12,500 nt of DNA, from contig CM022673.1 of the NCBI GenBank assembly GCA_012295275.1, positions 6,432,811 to 6,445,310 of the forward strand. Direction: 5' to 3'. Origin of the DNA: Chrysomallon squamiferum. Its lineage: Eukaryota > Mollusca > Gastropoda > Neomphalida > Peltospiridae. The first letter of the stretch is position 1. Each line of letters begins with the position of its first letter. The position numbers and the translations under genes were made by a program. Below the pieces are notes generated by a model. That model was not told where the DNA came from, did not search any database, and worked only from the letters and a program-made list of their open reading frames with translations. Below, piece after piece: positions 1 to 6,968 of the stretch.

Positions 1-95
1 ATTATCGTTTCGCAAAATAAGCAACAACAACAAAAAATGAAGAAAATAAGGAGAGAAAAATTATGTTAATTGAGGATGCTTATCTGCCGTAAATC

Positions 96-176
96 TTTTT
101 AGTTTTTTTTTTTTTTTTTTGTTTGCTTGTTTTTTTGTGTGTTTTTTTGTTTATTGGTGGGTTTTTTTTTTTTTTG
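96..176. repeat. T-rich tract with TG interruptions
   Basis: This is an almost pure T stretch broken by G, with T runs at 103-120 and 162-175 and short TTTG and TGTG blocks between. It could be the antisense poly-A tail of an old retroposed copy, but no recognisable element body or target duplication flanks it. It is best called low-complexity DNA. Confidence 0.85.
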
Positions 177-563
177 TGGTTGTTAGAAAACAGTGCCAAA
201 CTCACAGGAATAGAAATATAATAATATTAATGTGTTTGCTAATGTGATTTATGGAACAACAAAACTCGTATTTCTTATAGCATACAAGAATTAGTGTAAT
301 AGTAATTTAATTATACGATAGGAGCCGAAATAGTTATTTTATTACTCTTTTATTTTTATTTTTATTTTTTATTTTTTTAAATTCTTCTGAATTTATTTTT
401 ATACCGCATGTAAAGAAAAACATTTTAAATGGAACATTTTATCGTTCTTTTTATCAGCATTAATAAAGTGAAAATAAACTTTAAAGTTTGGTCGTTTTAT
501 AGACTTCTTTCTACTATAATTATACACAGTTTGAACGCACAAATACATTAAACTTTCTCTGGT
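177..563. other. AT-rich gene-free stretch
   Basis: No open frame, exon-like segment or repeat unit of note was found here. A degenerate ATTTTT-type run sits at about 345-380. The rest is ordinary AT-rich non-coding DNA. Confidence 0.6.
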
Positions 564-570
564 TATAAAG
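564..570 (+). promoter_or_regulatory. possible TATA box (TATAAAG)
   Basis: TATAAAG lies about 80 bases upstream of the ATG at 651, so a start site about 30 bases downstream would fall near 595 and leave a short 5' leader. In AT-rich DNA such a motif is common by chance. It is listed only because it lines up with the candidate first exon at 651-735. Confidence 0.15.
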
Positions 571-650
571 AAACGTAAAATAAATATTTCCTAATAAACT
601 GCAAGGAGAATAACACGACAAACACAGTTACTGACAGACGATCGGACAGG

Positions 651-735
651 ATGTTGATCGACAAAAAGATGGATGTTATAGTTATAGCTCAGAACATATG
701 TTTCACCTTTATTTCTGAGAGAACTACAGAACAAG
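651..735 (+). CDS. candidate first coding exon, unknown product
   Basis: I do not recognise this. What can be seen is an ATG with an A at -3, then 28 open codons (MLIDKKMDVIVIAQ..., ending ...SERTTEQ) plus one base, which run into a CAAG|GTAAAT splice-donor-like sequence at 735/736. The peptide has a moderately hydrophobic stretch at residues 8-22 that could act as a weak signal peptide, although the polar Q and N in it argue against this. A TATAAAG lies about 80 bases upstream. No matching acceptor or second exon with convincing coding content was found downstream. An 85-base open frame is expected often by chance, so this is a candidate and not a call. Confidence 0.15.
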
Positions 736-813
736 GTAAATACTTTAAATCATTTAACCGTTATTTTAACACGGAGAAACTCTGTCGTTGTCATCACTCG
801 TGCTGACGTAATC

Positions 814-821
814 ACACACTT
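814..821 (+). promoter_or_regulatory. CRE-like site (TGACGTAA)
   Basis: TGACGTAA matches the CRE/ATF family core with a change in the last positions. It is isolated, with no exon attached to it, so its function is unknown. The same octamer recurs at 2256-2263. Confidence 0.2.
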
Positions 822-919
822 CAACGCTTGGTGTTATCCACGTTTGTAGCGAGAAATTACTAAAATGTCCCTATTTTTAACCAAATTCACCCGAAAGATT
901 TAACCGACATAATTACTTT

Positions 920-943
920 TTATTATTATTATTATTATTATTA

Positions 944-980
<37 letters not shown>

Positions 981-1029
981 TATATATATATATAATATTT
1001 TTATTATTATTATTAATTTATTATTATTC
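920..1029. repeat. (ATT)n array with TA core
   Basis: TTA/ATT trinucleotide repeats run through most of this interval. They are interrupted by a TATATATATATA stretch near 981-993 and a few T expansions. The interrupted structure suggests an old slippage-derived microsatellite. Confidence 0.95.
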
Positions 1030-1591
1030 TATTTTAGATTTTACCGTCATTACTAAAGCACTGTGATTAATTTTCTACCGTTATTTGTTGTTAGTTGTAA
1101 TTCATTTCGTATTTCTAAAATGAATAACCTGATAAACAAACTTCTACATTATCTATTAATCTTACAGGGATGTTTTTGTTTTTTTGTTTTGTTTAACATG
1201 AACTGTTTTATGGACAAGAAGAACCATTCAGTAGATCTGAACAACAATTCTTGAACCGCTGATTTTTTTAGAGAGAAGAAATAGATCATGGGTTGTATTG
1301 CTCTTCAAAGATTCCTTGCTTCTCAAGCCTGTTTGTTAAATGACGACCTTTTTCACTCTCCTGCCTTGCCACTGTGATATTGTTATTGCCAGAGCAAAGC
1401 AGAACGGAATAACGCACAGAGAGATAATAAAAGAGATTTCTAGCTGTTGTTCAAAAACGTGTGGTAATGTCAGGTGTCAAAAACACAGGTTTCGCAACAG
1501 CAGGTAGTCAGGGAAAACTCGGGCTACAGTGGCGCCTTAGTTAGGAGGAGGGTTTGGTAATAAGAAAGGATGATGATGTAATATTAAGATT
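1030..1591. other. gene-free stretch, no convincing coding content
   Basis: The open frame at 1063-1254 is AT-driven (F, L, N, K) and does not use a plausible ATG start. A short ATG-initiated frame at 1288-1377 would encode 29 residues beginning MGCIALQRF; it has a fair start context but no splice donor or known homology. Nothing else stands out. Confidence 0.6.
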
Positions 1592-1617
1592 TATATATCT
1601 ATATATATAGATATATA
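1592..1617. repeat. 26-bp perfect AT palindrome
   Basis: A TATATATCT arm, a TA-rich centre and an AGATATATA arm read identically on both strands across 26 bases. It can extrude as a cruciform. It probably arose from TA slippage with symmetrical C/G substitutions. Confidence 0.8.
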
Positions 1618-1699
1618 CTTTTATTTAAAATAAAAATTCGTCCAATAGATATAGAAGATATAGAAGTTGTCTATTCGTATTTTAAATTTTAGTTATTTA

Positions 1700-1701
<2 letters not shown>

Positions 1702-1746
<45 letters not shown>
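1702..1746. repeat. (TG)n microsatellite
   Basis: This is an uninterrupted TG dinucleotide array of about 22 units. It can adopt Z-DNA and is likely to be polymorphic in length. Confidence 0.97.
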
Positions 1747-1749
<3 letters not shown>

Positions 1750-2105
1750 TTTCGCACTATTATGTTACATGGATTTTTTGTTGTTGTTCAGAAGTGTGTC
1801 CGCATGAATGTGCATGTGTGTGTGTTAAATTGATTTATTTTGTTCGATAAGGGTTTACAATATATTATTTTGTTATTTATTAAGTTGGGATACTTTTTTT
1901 TTTCTTTTTTTTTTTCGTTGCTTCTCTGGCTGGTTCCGCGTAACTGCCATAAATGTTATTGTCTTTCTTCAAAATTCAATTTACTTTCAATCTCCCATCC
2001 ACCTCGTTATTTTCTTTATTTTATTATTACTTCTAATTTGCCGCGCTTAACGATATAATGCAGGTACATGCTTTTCATTTACAAGGTGAAACACTTCAAA
2101 AGACT

Positions 2106-2342
2106 TCACAGTAAACATAGCAACTGTTTGTTCTCACAACTATATTTCCATCGCCAAAAATAATTTCCATGTTTACATCTTCGCCTGGAACTGCTGTCGA
2201 AACAAAATATGCGTAAAATAAACAAAGCTACCACCCGGCAGACGAGACTTACGTTTGACGTAAGAACAAATTCTTTGAGGTCAAAGTTTGACACTTCGCC
2301 GATTTGACCTTTCTGGTTTTTCAACAAGGGTATTACCAGCAT
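2106..2342 (-). CDS. ATG-initiated ORF, unknown, possibly an exon
   Basis: I do not recognise this. Reading from 2342 leftwards, an ATG opens a 78-codon frame with no microsatellite content, beginning MLVIPLLKNQKGQ. It is among the longest ATG-started open frames here not built from repeats. After 30 codons the sequence reads AAC|GTAAGT at 2253/2252, a good splice donor in phase 0. The first 30 residues (rich in K, Q, E, G, V, mixed composition) could therefore be one exon, with the remaining frame being intron. The C-terminal half is C-, R- and W-rich and less protein-like. There is no promoter motif and no signal peptide. Chance is a real explanation at this length. Confidence 0.22.
   Translation of the reverse strand: MLVIPLLKNQKGQIGEVSNFDLKEFVLTSNVSLVCRVVALFILRIFCFDSSSRRRCKHGNYFWRWKYSCENKQLLCLL
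2248..2264. promoter_or_regulatory. inverted repeat containing CRE-like half sites
   Basis: CTTACGT and ACGTAAG form a perfect 7-bp inverted repeat separated by TTG. The right arm is part of TGACGTAA, an ATF/CREB-like octamer, and the left arm contains the minus-strand GTAAG donor of the overlapping ORF. It may be a dimeric bZIP-type site or chance. Confidence 0.2.
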
Positions 2343-2404
2343 TTTACATATGTAGAAATTCTAGAAGAGGTGAATCGTTTGTTAAAAACACTCTGATGTT
2401 GAAC

Positions 2405-2453
<49 letters not shown>
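2405..2453. repeat. (AAT)n microsatellite
   Basis: About 16 perfect AAT units. Frame translations through it give poly-asparagine, which explains the poly-N in the open frame at 2288-2500. Confidence 0.97.
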
Positions 2454-2520
2454 GAAATAAAAATAGACTGAAATTTGGTTATTCAAAAAGGCAGGGATAG
2501 ATATACAGATAGTGTTCGGT

Positions 2521-2536
2521 AGACAGACAGACAGAC

Positions 2537-2571
<35 letters not shown>

Positions 2572-2630
2572 CAGATACATAAAAAGATCGATCGATCGAT
2601 AGTAGGTAGATAGATAGATAGATAGCCAGA
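2521..2630. repeat. compound (GACA)n(GATA)n(GATC)n array
   Basis: GACA units pass into about nine GATA units, then a broken GATC block at 2586-2601, then GATA again to about 2623. All are one-base variants of a GAYA tetramer, so the array probably grew by slippage and point mutation from one seed. Confidence 0.95.
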
Positions 2631-2701
2631 TAAAGAATGAATGAAAGAAAGAATTTAAATCTAAAGAAAAATAGTCATTTTATTTTTAATTTTTGTTATT
2701 A

Positions 2702-2771
2702 TTATTTAATATTATTTTATTTATTTTTTATTATTATTATTATTATTATCATCATCATCATCATCATCATT
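2702..2771. repeat. (ATT)n(ATC)n array
   Basis: Degenerate TTA/TTTA sequence leads into pure TTA (2729-2749) and then pure ATC/TCA (2749-2770). The poly-isoleucine in the open frame at 2637-2966 is a translation of this array. Confidence 0.95.
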
Positions 2772-2964
2772 ATAGCTGGTTATGTACGTTTTTCAGTTCT
2801 TAATTTTGTTTGTTTTTCCCTTTTTCTTTCTTTAAAAAAACATAAATTCCTTGAACAAAAACATTTGTTTCACTTATCTTTACGACTGGATATATCTACA
2901 TCATCGTTCCTAACGGCAGCCACCTTTCGGAGCAACAACGCTCACTTAAAACAATATTCCCTTT

Positions 2965-3001
2965 AACAGTCCGTGTTACCATATCCGTCAACAGTCCGTG
3001 T
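2965..3001 (+). repeat. 12-bp direct repeat, period 25
   Basis: AACAGTCCGTGT occurs at 2965-2976 and again at 2990-3001. The flanks are also similar (TTACC... against CTACA...), so this looks like a short tandem duplication just upstream of the composite tRNA-like repeat. Confidence 0.6.
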
Positions 3002-3109
3002 CTACAATAACATGTCAGTAATAGCCGTTATCTCCTGGAATGTGGTAAGTAATGGTATCTTCTGTAACAACTGAAACTTCAGTGGAGTTTTATCTTTAAA
3101 TAAATACCA

Positions 3110-3180
3110 GCATTCGCGGCGTAGTGGTTAATACACACAGGCTTTAAACTAACACATACTGGGATCGACTCGCTCCAGTT
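3110..3180 (+). repeat. tRNA-like unit a, with A and B boxes
   Basis: CGGCGTAGTGG at 3117-3127 matches the tRNA A-box consensus except at the first base. GGATCGACTCG at 3162-3172 matches the B box GGTTCGANTCC with two changes. Their starts are 45 bases apart, the spacing found in real tRNA genes. The 5' and 3' ends do not pair as an acceptor stem, and no intron or anticodon stem is convincing, so this is a SINE-head relic and not a functional tRNA gene. Confidence 0.6.
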
Positions 3181-3230
3181 CATTGGTAGTTGTTGTGGAT
3201 GTTTAATTTTAATTAAAATTTCAATCATGA

Positions 3231-3297
3231 GTGCTGAACTACTGGAGAAGCATCGCCTTCGAGTAGGTAAGTATCAGGATCGATTCTCGCTCCACTA
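3231..3297 (+). repeat. tRNA-like unit b, with B box
   Basis: GGATCGATTCT at 3277-3287 resembles a B box, and the sequence before it (CATCGCCTTCGAGTAGGTAAG) aligns with the other units. The A-box region is degraded. It also contains AG|GTAAGTAT at 3266/3267, which is a near-ideal splice donor on the plus strand. Confidence 0.5.
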
Positions 3298-3416
3298 CAC
3301 TTATTATTTCAGAGATGTTTAAGACATCTGTAATATCAGTAGACCTGTATCGGTAATAGGTAGGTTGTATGTAATGATATCTTCTGAAATGTCTTCTTTT
3401 ATTCTTATAATACCAG

Positions 3417-3489
3417 AGTCCGTGGAGTTATGACTGAACGTCGGTTTTAAACAGGTACGTACATCCAGTAATGAATCTCGCTCCAACTG
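3417..3489 (+). repeat. tRNA-like unit a', degraded
   Basis: The unit keeps the GTCGGTTTTAAACAGGTACG middle and the AATCTCGCTCC end that align with the other units. Both the A and B boxes are broken. It lies about 308 bases after unit a. Confidence 0.45.
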
Positions 3490-3538
3490 TGAGGGTGTAA
3501 GTCTAACACAGTATCAAATGACTTTTATCTCTAAGTTA

Positions 3539-3612
3539 AAGCCTTAGAGGCATCATGCTTAAGCATCACATTTAAATTGTTACGAACTGGTATCAAATAT
3601 CGCGCTCGACTA
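3539..3612 (+). repeat. tRNA-like unit b', degraded
   Basis: GCATCACATTTAAATTGTTA followed by CGAACTGGTATCAAATATCG aligns with unit b at about 315 bases distance. It is the most diverged of the four, and promoter boxes are not recognisable. Confidence 0.4.
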
Positions 3613-3758
3613 TAGTACACTATATTCTATGAGTCACTGAAACGTACAAGTCCCACGTCGTCAAAGAATGAACTATTAAAAATGATTAATTTAAAAAAAA
3701 ATTAGTGTTAGTGGATCACTGAGTCTAGTATACACAAACAATCTTATAAAAAGGATTT

Positions 3759-3777
3759 AAAAAAAAAAAAAAAAAAA
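3759..3777 (+). repeat. poly-A tract
   Basis: Nineteen consecutive A residues lie about 150 bases downstream of the last tRNA-like unit and in the same orientation. This could be the tail of the retroposed composite. No flanking target-site duplication was found to support that. Confidence 0.6.
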
Positions 3778-3940
3778 CAGAAGATTTATTAATAAAGACT
3801 ATGAGCGTTAGAAAAGGAAAGAAAATCCTACATAAAGACAAGACAGAGCATAGACTGTTATAAACATTTAGATCTCAGTAGTATCTGGTAGAGCTATTCA
3901 GTAACACGTAGTGTATTATGTCTTACACCCATCTAGCTGA

Positions 3941-3988
3941 CTCGTACAGTAAAACTCCTGTTAAATCTAGGGTGGTACTGTAAACGAG
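3941..3988. repeat. imperfect inverted repeat (stem-loop)
   Basis: CTCGTACAGTA at 3941-3951 pairs with TACTGTAAACGAG at 3976-3988, with two unpaired A residues in the right arm. The loop is about 24 bases. It is not followed by any feature that would give it a role. Confidence 0.4.
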
Positions 3989-4060
3989 TTTTTATTATAA
4001 GACAATAAAATAAAAGTCTCGTCACGATTATTCACGGAGTTGGTATTTTCCCTTACACGG

Positions 4061-4068
4061 TGACGTCA
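4061..4068. promoter_or_regulatory. perfect CRE palindrome TGACGTCA
   Basis: This is an exact full-site match to the CREB/ATF cyclic-AMP response element. A second full site lies 117 bases on at 4178. No exon or start site is identified near, so if it is functional it would be a distal element. Confidence 0.35.
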
Positions 4069-4177
4069 TATCGTACAGACAAATGAGGAAATAAAAAACA
4101 TCACTGATTAAATATAATCGCTAAATTTGTCTCTGACACAGTTTATCAGTTACAGTTTGACATGTTTATCTTCGAAA

Positions 4178-4185
4178 TGACGTCA
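4178..4185. promoter_or_regulatory. second perfect CRE palindrome TGACGTCA
   Basis: This is the second exact CRE full site in the same unique block. A one-mismatch form, CGACGTCA, is found further on at 4866-4873. Confidence 0.35.
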
Positions 4186-4618
4186 GGATGCAGCATACAA
4201 TGCGTCAGATTGCACGAAAACCTCACGAATGCGATATTTTTCTGTCGTTTTAGGCTGGATTACATCTCCAAATAAAACAGACTCTTCTAACAAGAGAGAG
4301 GAAAATTATATTTAGGAAATCTGACCAAATATACACTCAAATGCCAATGGTTTAACACGGCACCATCGAGATTGGTTTCTACTGTATTTTTAACAGGAAG
4401 CAGTTGTGTGATCAGGCGCCAAATTCATACGCTCCGGAAAGCAGACTGATTGCTCAGTTATATTTTTTCCATAATACTTATAGGCGTGAAAAAGAACTAC
4501 TTTGATCTATAAATTAAAAGCATATATTTTAGACTACATGGATTTTTACTTAATAATAAACTAATATCTGTCGTATGTTAAGTTATTACACGATTGACTT
4601 CTTTCGTTTCGTTTCTAT

Positions 4619-4663
4619 CTCTCTCTCTCTCTCTCTCTCTCTTTTTTCTCTCTCTCTCTCTCT
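4619..4663. repeat. (CT)n polypyrimidine tract
   Basis: Two CT arrays are separated by a run of T, forming an almost pure pyrimidine strand. Such mirror-like homopurine/homopyrimidine DNA can form triplex structures. Confidence 0.95.
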
Positions 4664-4712
4664 GTTTTTTTAATCTCCCTCTCTCCGATTTATGTTTCAC
4701 GTTAGCAGTAAT

Positions 4713-4734
4713 GGGTTAAATATTTAATAAACCC
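4713..4734. repeat. imperfect inverted repeat upstream of a small ORF
   Basis: GGGTT at 4713 and AACCC at the right end flank an AAATATTT centre, so most of the 22 bases are self-complementary. It ends four bases before the ATG at 4738. It may be coincidental in AT-rich DNA. Confidence 0.3.
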
Positions 4735-4737
4735 AGT

Positions 4738-4908
4738 ATGAACCAGCTGAACCCTCTGTGTTTATTTGAAGACGAACAGAAACAACAGAAAGATAAACAA
4801 ACTGGTAATACGTTACAACGCAGATCTTTCAAACGCTGCGTACTATCAGACAAGTATCAGTTCATCGACGTCACGTTTAGTCTGATAATTGTTACACAGA
4901 ATAATTGA
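4738..4908 (+). CDS. 56-residue ORF, unknown, possibly spurious
   Basis: I do not recognise this. An ATG follows an in-frame TAA at 4717 and opens 56 codons ending in TGA at 4906. The product starts MNQLNPLCLFEDEQ, continues with a Q/K-rich charged stretch (residues 12-22) and a basic RRSFKR segment (28-33), and ends in a short hydrophobic segment (FSLIIV). It is free of simple repeats and its composition is balanced, unlike most frames here. There is no signal peptide or known motif, and no strong donor or polyadenylation signal was identified. It overlaps a CRE-like CGACGTCA at 4866. It could be a small protein gene, an exon or chance. Confidence 0.2.
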   Translation: MNQLNPLCLFEDEQKQQKDKQTGNTLQRRSFKRCVLSDKYQFIDVTFSLIIVTQNN

Positions 4909-5025
4909 TCCATTTTCTTTTACCATAATCGCTGACAATGTTTATTTTCATATGACAAATTGGTGTAACATCTTTTACGGTTTACGGTTTCTGTTTACAT
5001 TCCGAATCGAGCAGCAAAATCGGTC

Positions 5026-5182
5026 ATGTCCGAAGATAGACCGGACCGCATTGCAGCTCCGTTAATTGAAATAGTCTTGTTCAGTGCCAGAGCAGGTTTG
5101 CGTTTTGAGATAGCACTGCTTTTTACTGCTGCTGCTGCTGTTACTCCGACTACTGCTACTGCTGCTGATGATGATGACTACT

Positions 5183-5196
<14 letters not shown>
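5026..5196 (+). CDS. 56-residue ORF running into a CTG/GAT repeat
   Basis: I do not recognise this. The ATG at 5026 opens a frame whose first 34 residues (MSEDRPDRIAAPLIEIV...) come from non-repetitive, fairly GC-rich sequence with several CpGs. The remainder is translated triplet repeat: A/T-rich, then four D, a Y and four C before TGA at 5194. If this were a first exon, the repeat would be the start of an intron or a coding tract. No donor is apparent at the boundary, and the start context is weak (T at +4). Confidence 0.15.
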
Positions 5197-5213
<17 letters not shown>

Positions 5214-5227
5214 ATGCTGCTGCTGCT
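5126..5227. repeat. compound (CTG)n/(ACT)n/(GAT)n triplet array
   Basis: Blocks of CTG, ACT and GAT alternate twice: CTG-ACT-CTG-GAT, then CTG-GAT-CTG. All stay in the same three-base register. The complementary strand carries CAG and ATC. Confidence 0.95.
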
Positions 5228-5239
5228 AATTAATAAACT

Positions 5240-5520
5240 ATTATGACAACCACTACTACAACTACTAATGGCTAATACTTCAATTGTTACTGCTAATGTT
5301 GATTAATAATCTAACAATTATTTCAAGAGCTAATTTGTTTTCAAACATGATGACATAATAAAGTTTAAAGGTGACAGTTCCGATGACTGTAAAATAGACG
5401 TTCAAAAACTGTTTTGTTCCAGATGCAAGATGATTCTTGTCCATGTTCTTGTCGAAGGCCCAGGCCAGTGCTACAGACAACAGCAACAATGTTTTAGTGT
5501 GTCACTGCAATGGCTTTACT
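5240..5520. other. unique stretch between triplet arrays
   Basis: A minus-strand open frame covers 5280-5489, but it starts at TTG, not ATG. Its N-terminal residues (LLLSVALAWAFDKN) look like a signal peptide only by hydrophobicity. A TTCCAG acceptor-like site at about 5422 precedes a short open frame on the plus strand. Neither is convincing. Confidence 0.4.
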
Positions 5521-5690
5521 GTTGATGATGATGATGATGGTGCTGCTTCTGCTACGTTTACCGCGACAGTCGCTTCTGCTGCGCCTGCTATTGATAACAC
5601 TAATGCTAATGTTAATAATAATATATTTTAACGATGAGGATGATAATAGAAGTAATAATAGTAGTAGTAGTATCGTAGTAGTCGTAGCAG
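5521..5690. repeat. degenerate triplet array (GAT, GCT, AAT, AGT)
   Basis: A three-base register persists through GAT, GCT, TAA/AAT and GTA blocks with many substitutions. It includes a more complex central part at about 5550-5590. Open frames on both strands (5437-5631, 5494-5775, 5510-5845) are by-products of a stop-poor triplet repeat. Confidence 0.85.
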
Positions 5691-5699
5691 TAAATATAA

Positions 5700-6265
5700 T
5701 ATTAAGAGAATCATTCCAATACCATAATCTTTGTTCATACATTGATAACTCTAAATTAAAAATCAGTGATTGCAATAGTCAAATCATTATCCACTTGATT
5801 AACGTTTTCTTATTTTTTCTTTTTAATTTTTCATTTACTTTTTAAACATTTTCAGTATGTGTGCCTAACTGTTTATTTAATGCTTTTTTTAAATTATTTA
5901 TTCATGTTCAGTTCACCAGGCCTGTGTTCAAAATTTGTCTAATTAAAATAAAAATAAAAATAAAGATAATGAATTATCGGTGATGGTTGAGCTTTATGTC
6001 AAATTCATGTGTATATTGCTGTCTCGGAATTAATAAACAAGATTCTAAAATGAAAATGGATGTGCTAAAACACGACTGGAAAAAATAGTTAAATTTTCTA
6101 ACGCCATTTGTTCTTGATTATTATTAACAACTTTGTTTTTCGTCAGACTAATCTAGCGAAGATCAGCGGGTGCAGGAGAAGTAAAATTAGCTCAAATAAA
6201 AAACACAGAAATCAACATTTACAAAACAGTCACATCCTGCAGTGAAACCACTAGAGTAGAATACT
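5700..6265. other. AT-rich gene-free stretch
   Basis: No exon or gene is supported. A short AAATA-type array sits near 5943-5966. The rest is unremarkable unique sequence. Confidence 0.55.
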
Positions 6266-6275
6266 TTCTGTACTT

Positions 6276-6278
6276 TTT

Positions 6279-6310
<32 letters not shown>

Positions 6311-6475
6311 CTTATCGGTTTGTTTGTTTCATTATTAATATAGTTATAGTTATAATTATTTCATTTATTTATATTAGTTTATTTTATTTATTTCATTTAT
6401 TTTATTTACTTATTTACTTATTTGTTTGTTTGTTTTTGTTTGTTTGTTTTATTATTACTATTATTATTATAATTA
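6276..6475. repeat. (TTTA)n/(TTTG)n array, interrupted
   Basis: TTTA units are pure at 6281-6311, pass through TTTG (6319-6329), and continue as degenerate TTTA at 6356-6420. They end in TTTG at 6420-6449 and TTA to 6470. Poly-tyrosine and isoleucine in overlapping frames come from this. Confidence 0.9.
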
Positions 6476-6634
6476 CAATGATTTAATTTATTTAGATATT
6501 TATTCACTCATGCATTCGTTCATTCGTTTTATTTTTATTTTTATTTTTGTTTGTTGTTGTTGTTTTGGTAATTATAGATATATAAATAAACGTTATATTT
6601 ATGAATATTTTGTGTCCATGTAAGGGTCTGCATT

Positions 6635-6860
6635 TATATATATATATACATACATACATACATTCAACATCATACAAACACACTACATACCTAGACATTT
6701 ATATACATACATACCCAAACAAATATGCATCCATACATATAAACACACACACACACAAACATAAACCCATACACAGGAACACACACACAAGTTATTCATA
6801 ATCTAAATATACATACATTTATACACACTTACAGATATATACAGACATACATCAGAGGCA
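6635..6860. repeat. degenerate (TACA)n and (CA)n region
   Basis: TATA passes into TACA units at about 6648-6663, followed by a long diverged ACATA/ACACA-rich stretch with CA blocks at 6743-6757 and 6780-6789. It is a decayed tetranucleotide/dinucleotide microsatellite. Confidence 0.85.
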
Positions 6861-6905
6861 CACATATAAATCAGACAAATATCTGTAACGTAATTACTAC
6901 CAGAG

Positions 6906-6968
6906 CAAAAAAAAAAAAAAAACCAAATCGTAAACTCGGCAAAAAAAAAAAAAACCAAAAAAAAAAAA
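6906..6968. repeat. three clustered poly-A tracts
   Basis: A runs at about 6907-6922, 6941-6954 and 6957-6968 are separated by CC-containing spacers. They might be stacked retroposon tails, but no element bodies are recognisable upstream. Sequence after 6969 is abruptly more complex and contains several CpGs. Confidence 0.85.

Larger units (their letters stand above)
3014..3612 (+). repeat. composite dimeric repeat made of four tRNA-like units
   Basis: Two diverged copies of a segment of about 310 bases follow one another. Anchors recur: TAATGGTATCTTCTG at 3050 against TAATGATATCTTCTG at 3372; ATACCAG at 3104 against 3410; TCGCTCC at 3170, 3287 and 3478, with a degenerate form at about 3602. 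Each copy holds two related tRNA-like units 117-124 bases apart, so the order is a-b-a'-b'. The units resemble heads of molluscan tRNA-derived SINEs as I remember them, and tRNA-derived SINEs are known in octopus. No intact tail, target duplication or reverse transcriptase is visible. The adjoining DNA to 3758 has no clear homology to the units and ends at a poly-A run. Confidence 0.6.
3620..4610. other. gene-free, mostly unique sequence
   Basis: Apart from the poly-A at 3759, an imperfect hairpin at 3941-3988 and two CRE palindromes, no exon or repeat is apparent. It is less AT-simple than its surroundings. A pyrimidine-AG acceptor-like site near 4253 has no convincing partner donor. Confidence 0.5.

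Noticed and set aside
1063-1254. 63-codon plus-strand frame
   Set aside because: The start is not ATG, the composition is what AT-rich random DNA gives, and there is no coding context.
2288-2966. Two plus-strand frames with poly-N and poly-I
   Set aside because: They are produced by AAT and ATT/ATC arrays; the flanks have no protein-like composition.
3110-3180. Functional tRNA gene
   Set aside because: A and B boxes and their spacing fit, but the acceptor stem does not pair, the T stem is imperfect, and related degraded copies follow, so it is a repeat relic.
5280-5489. Minus-strand frame starting LLLSVALAWAF that looks like a signal peptide
   Set aside because: The first codon is TTG, there is no ATG, and the rest is AT-driven with no recognisable domain or splice signals.
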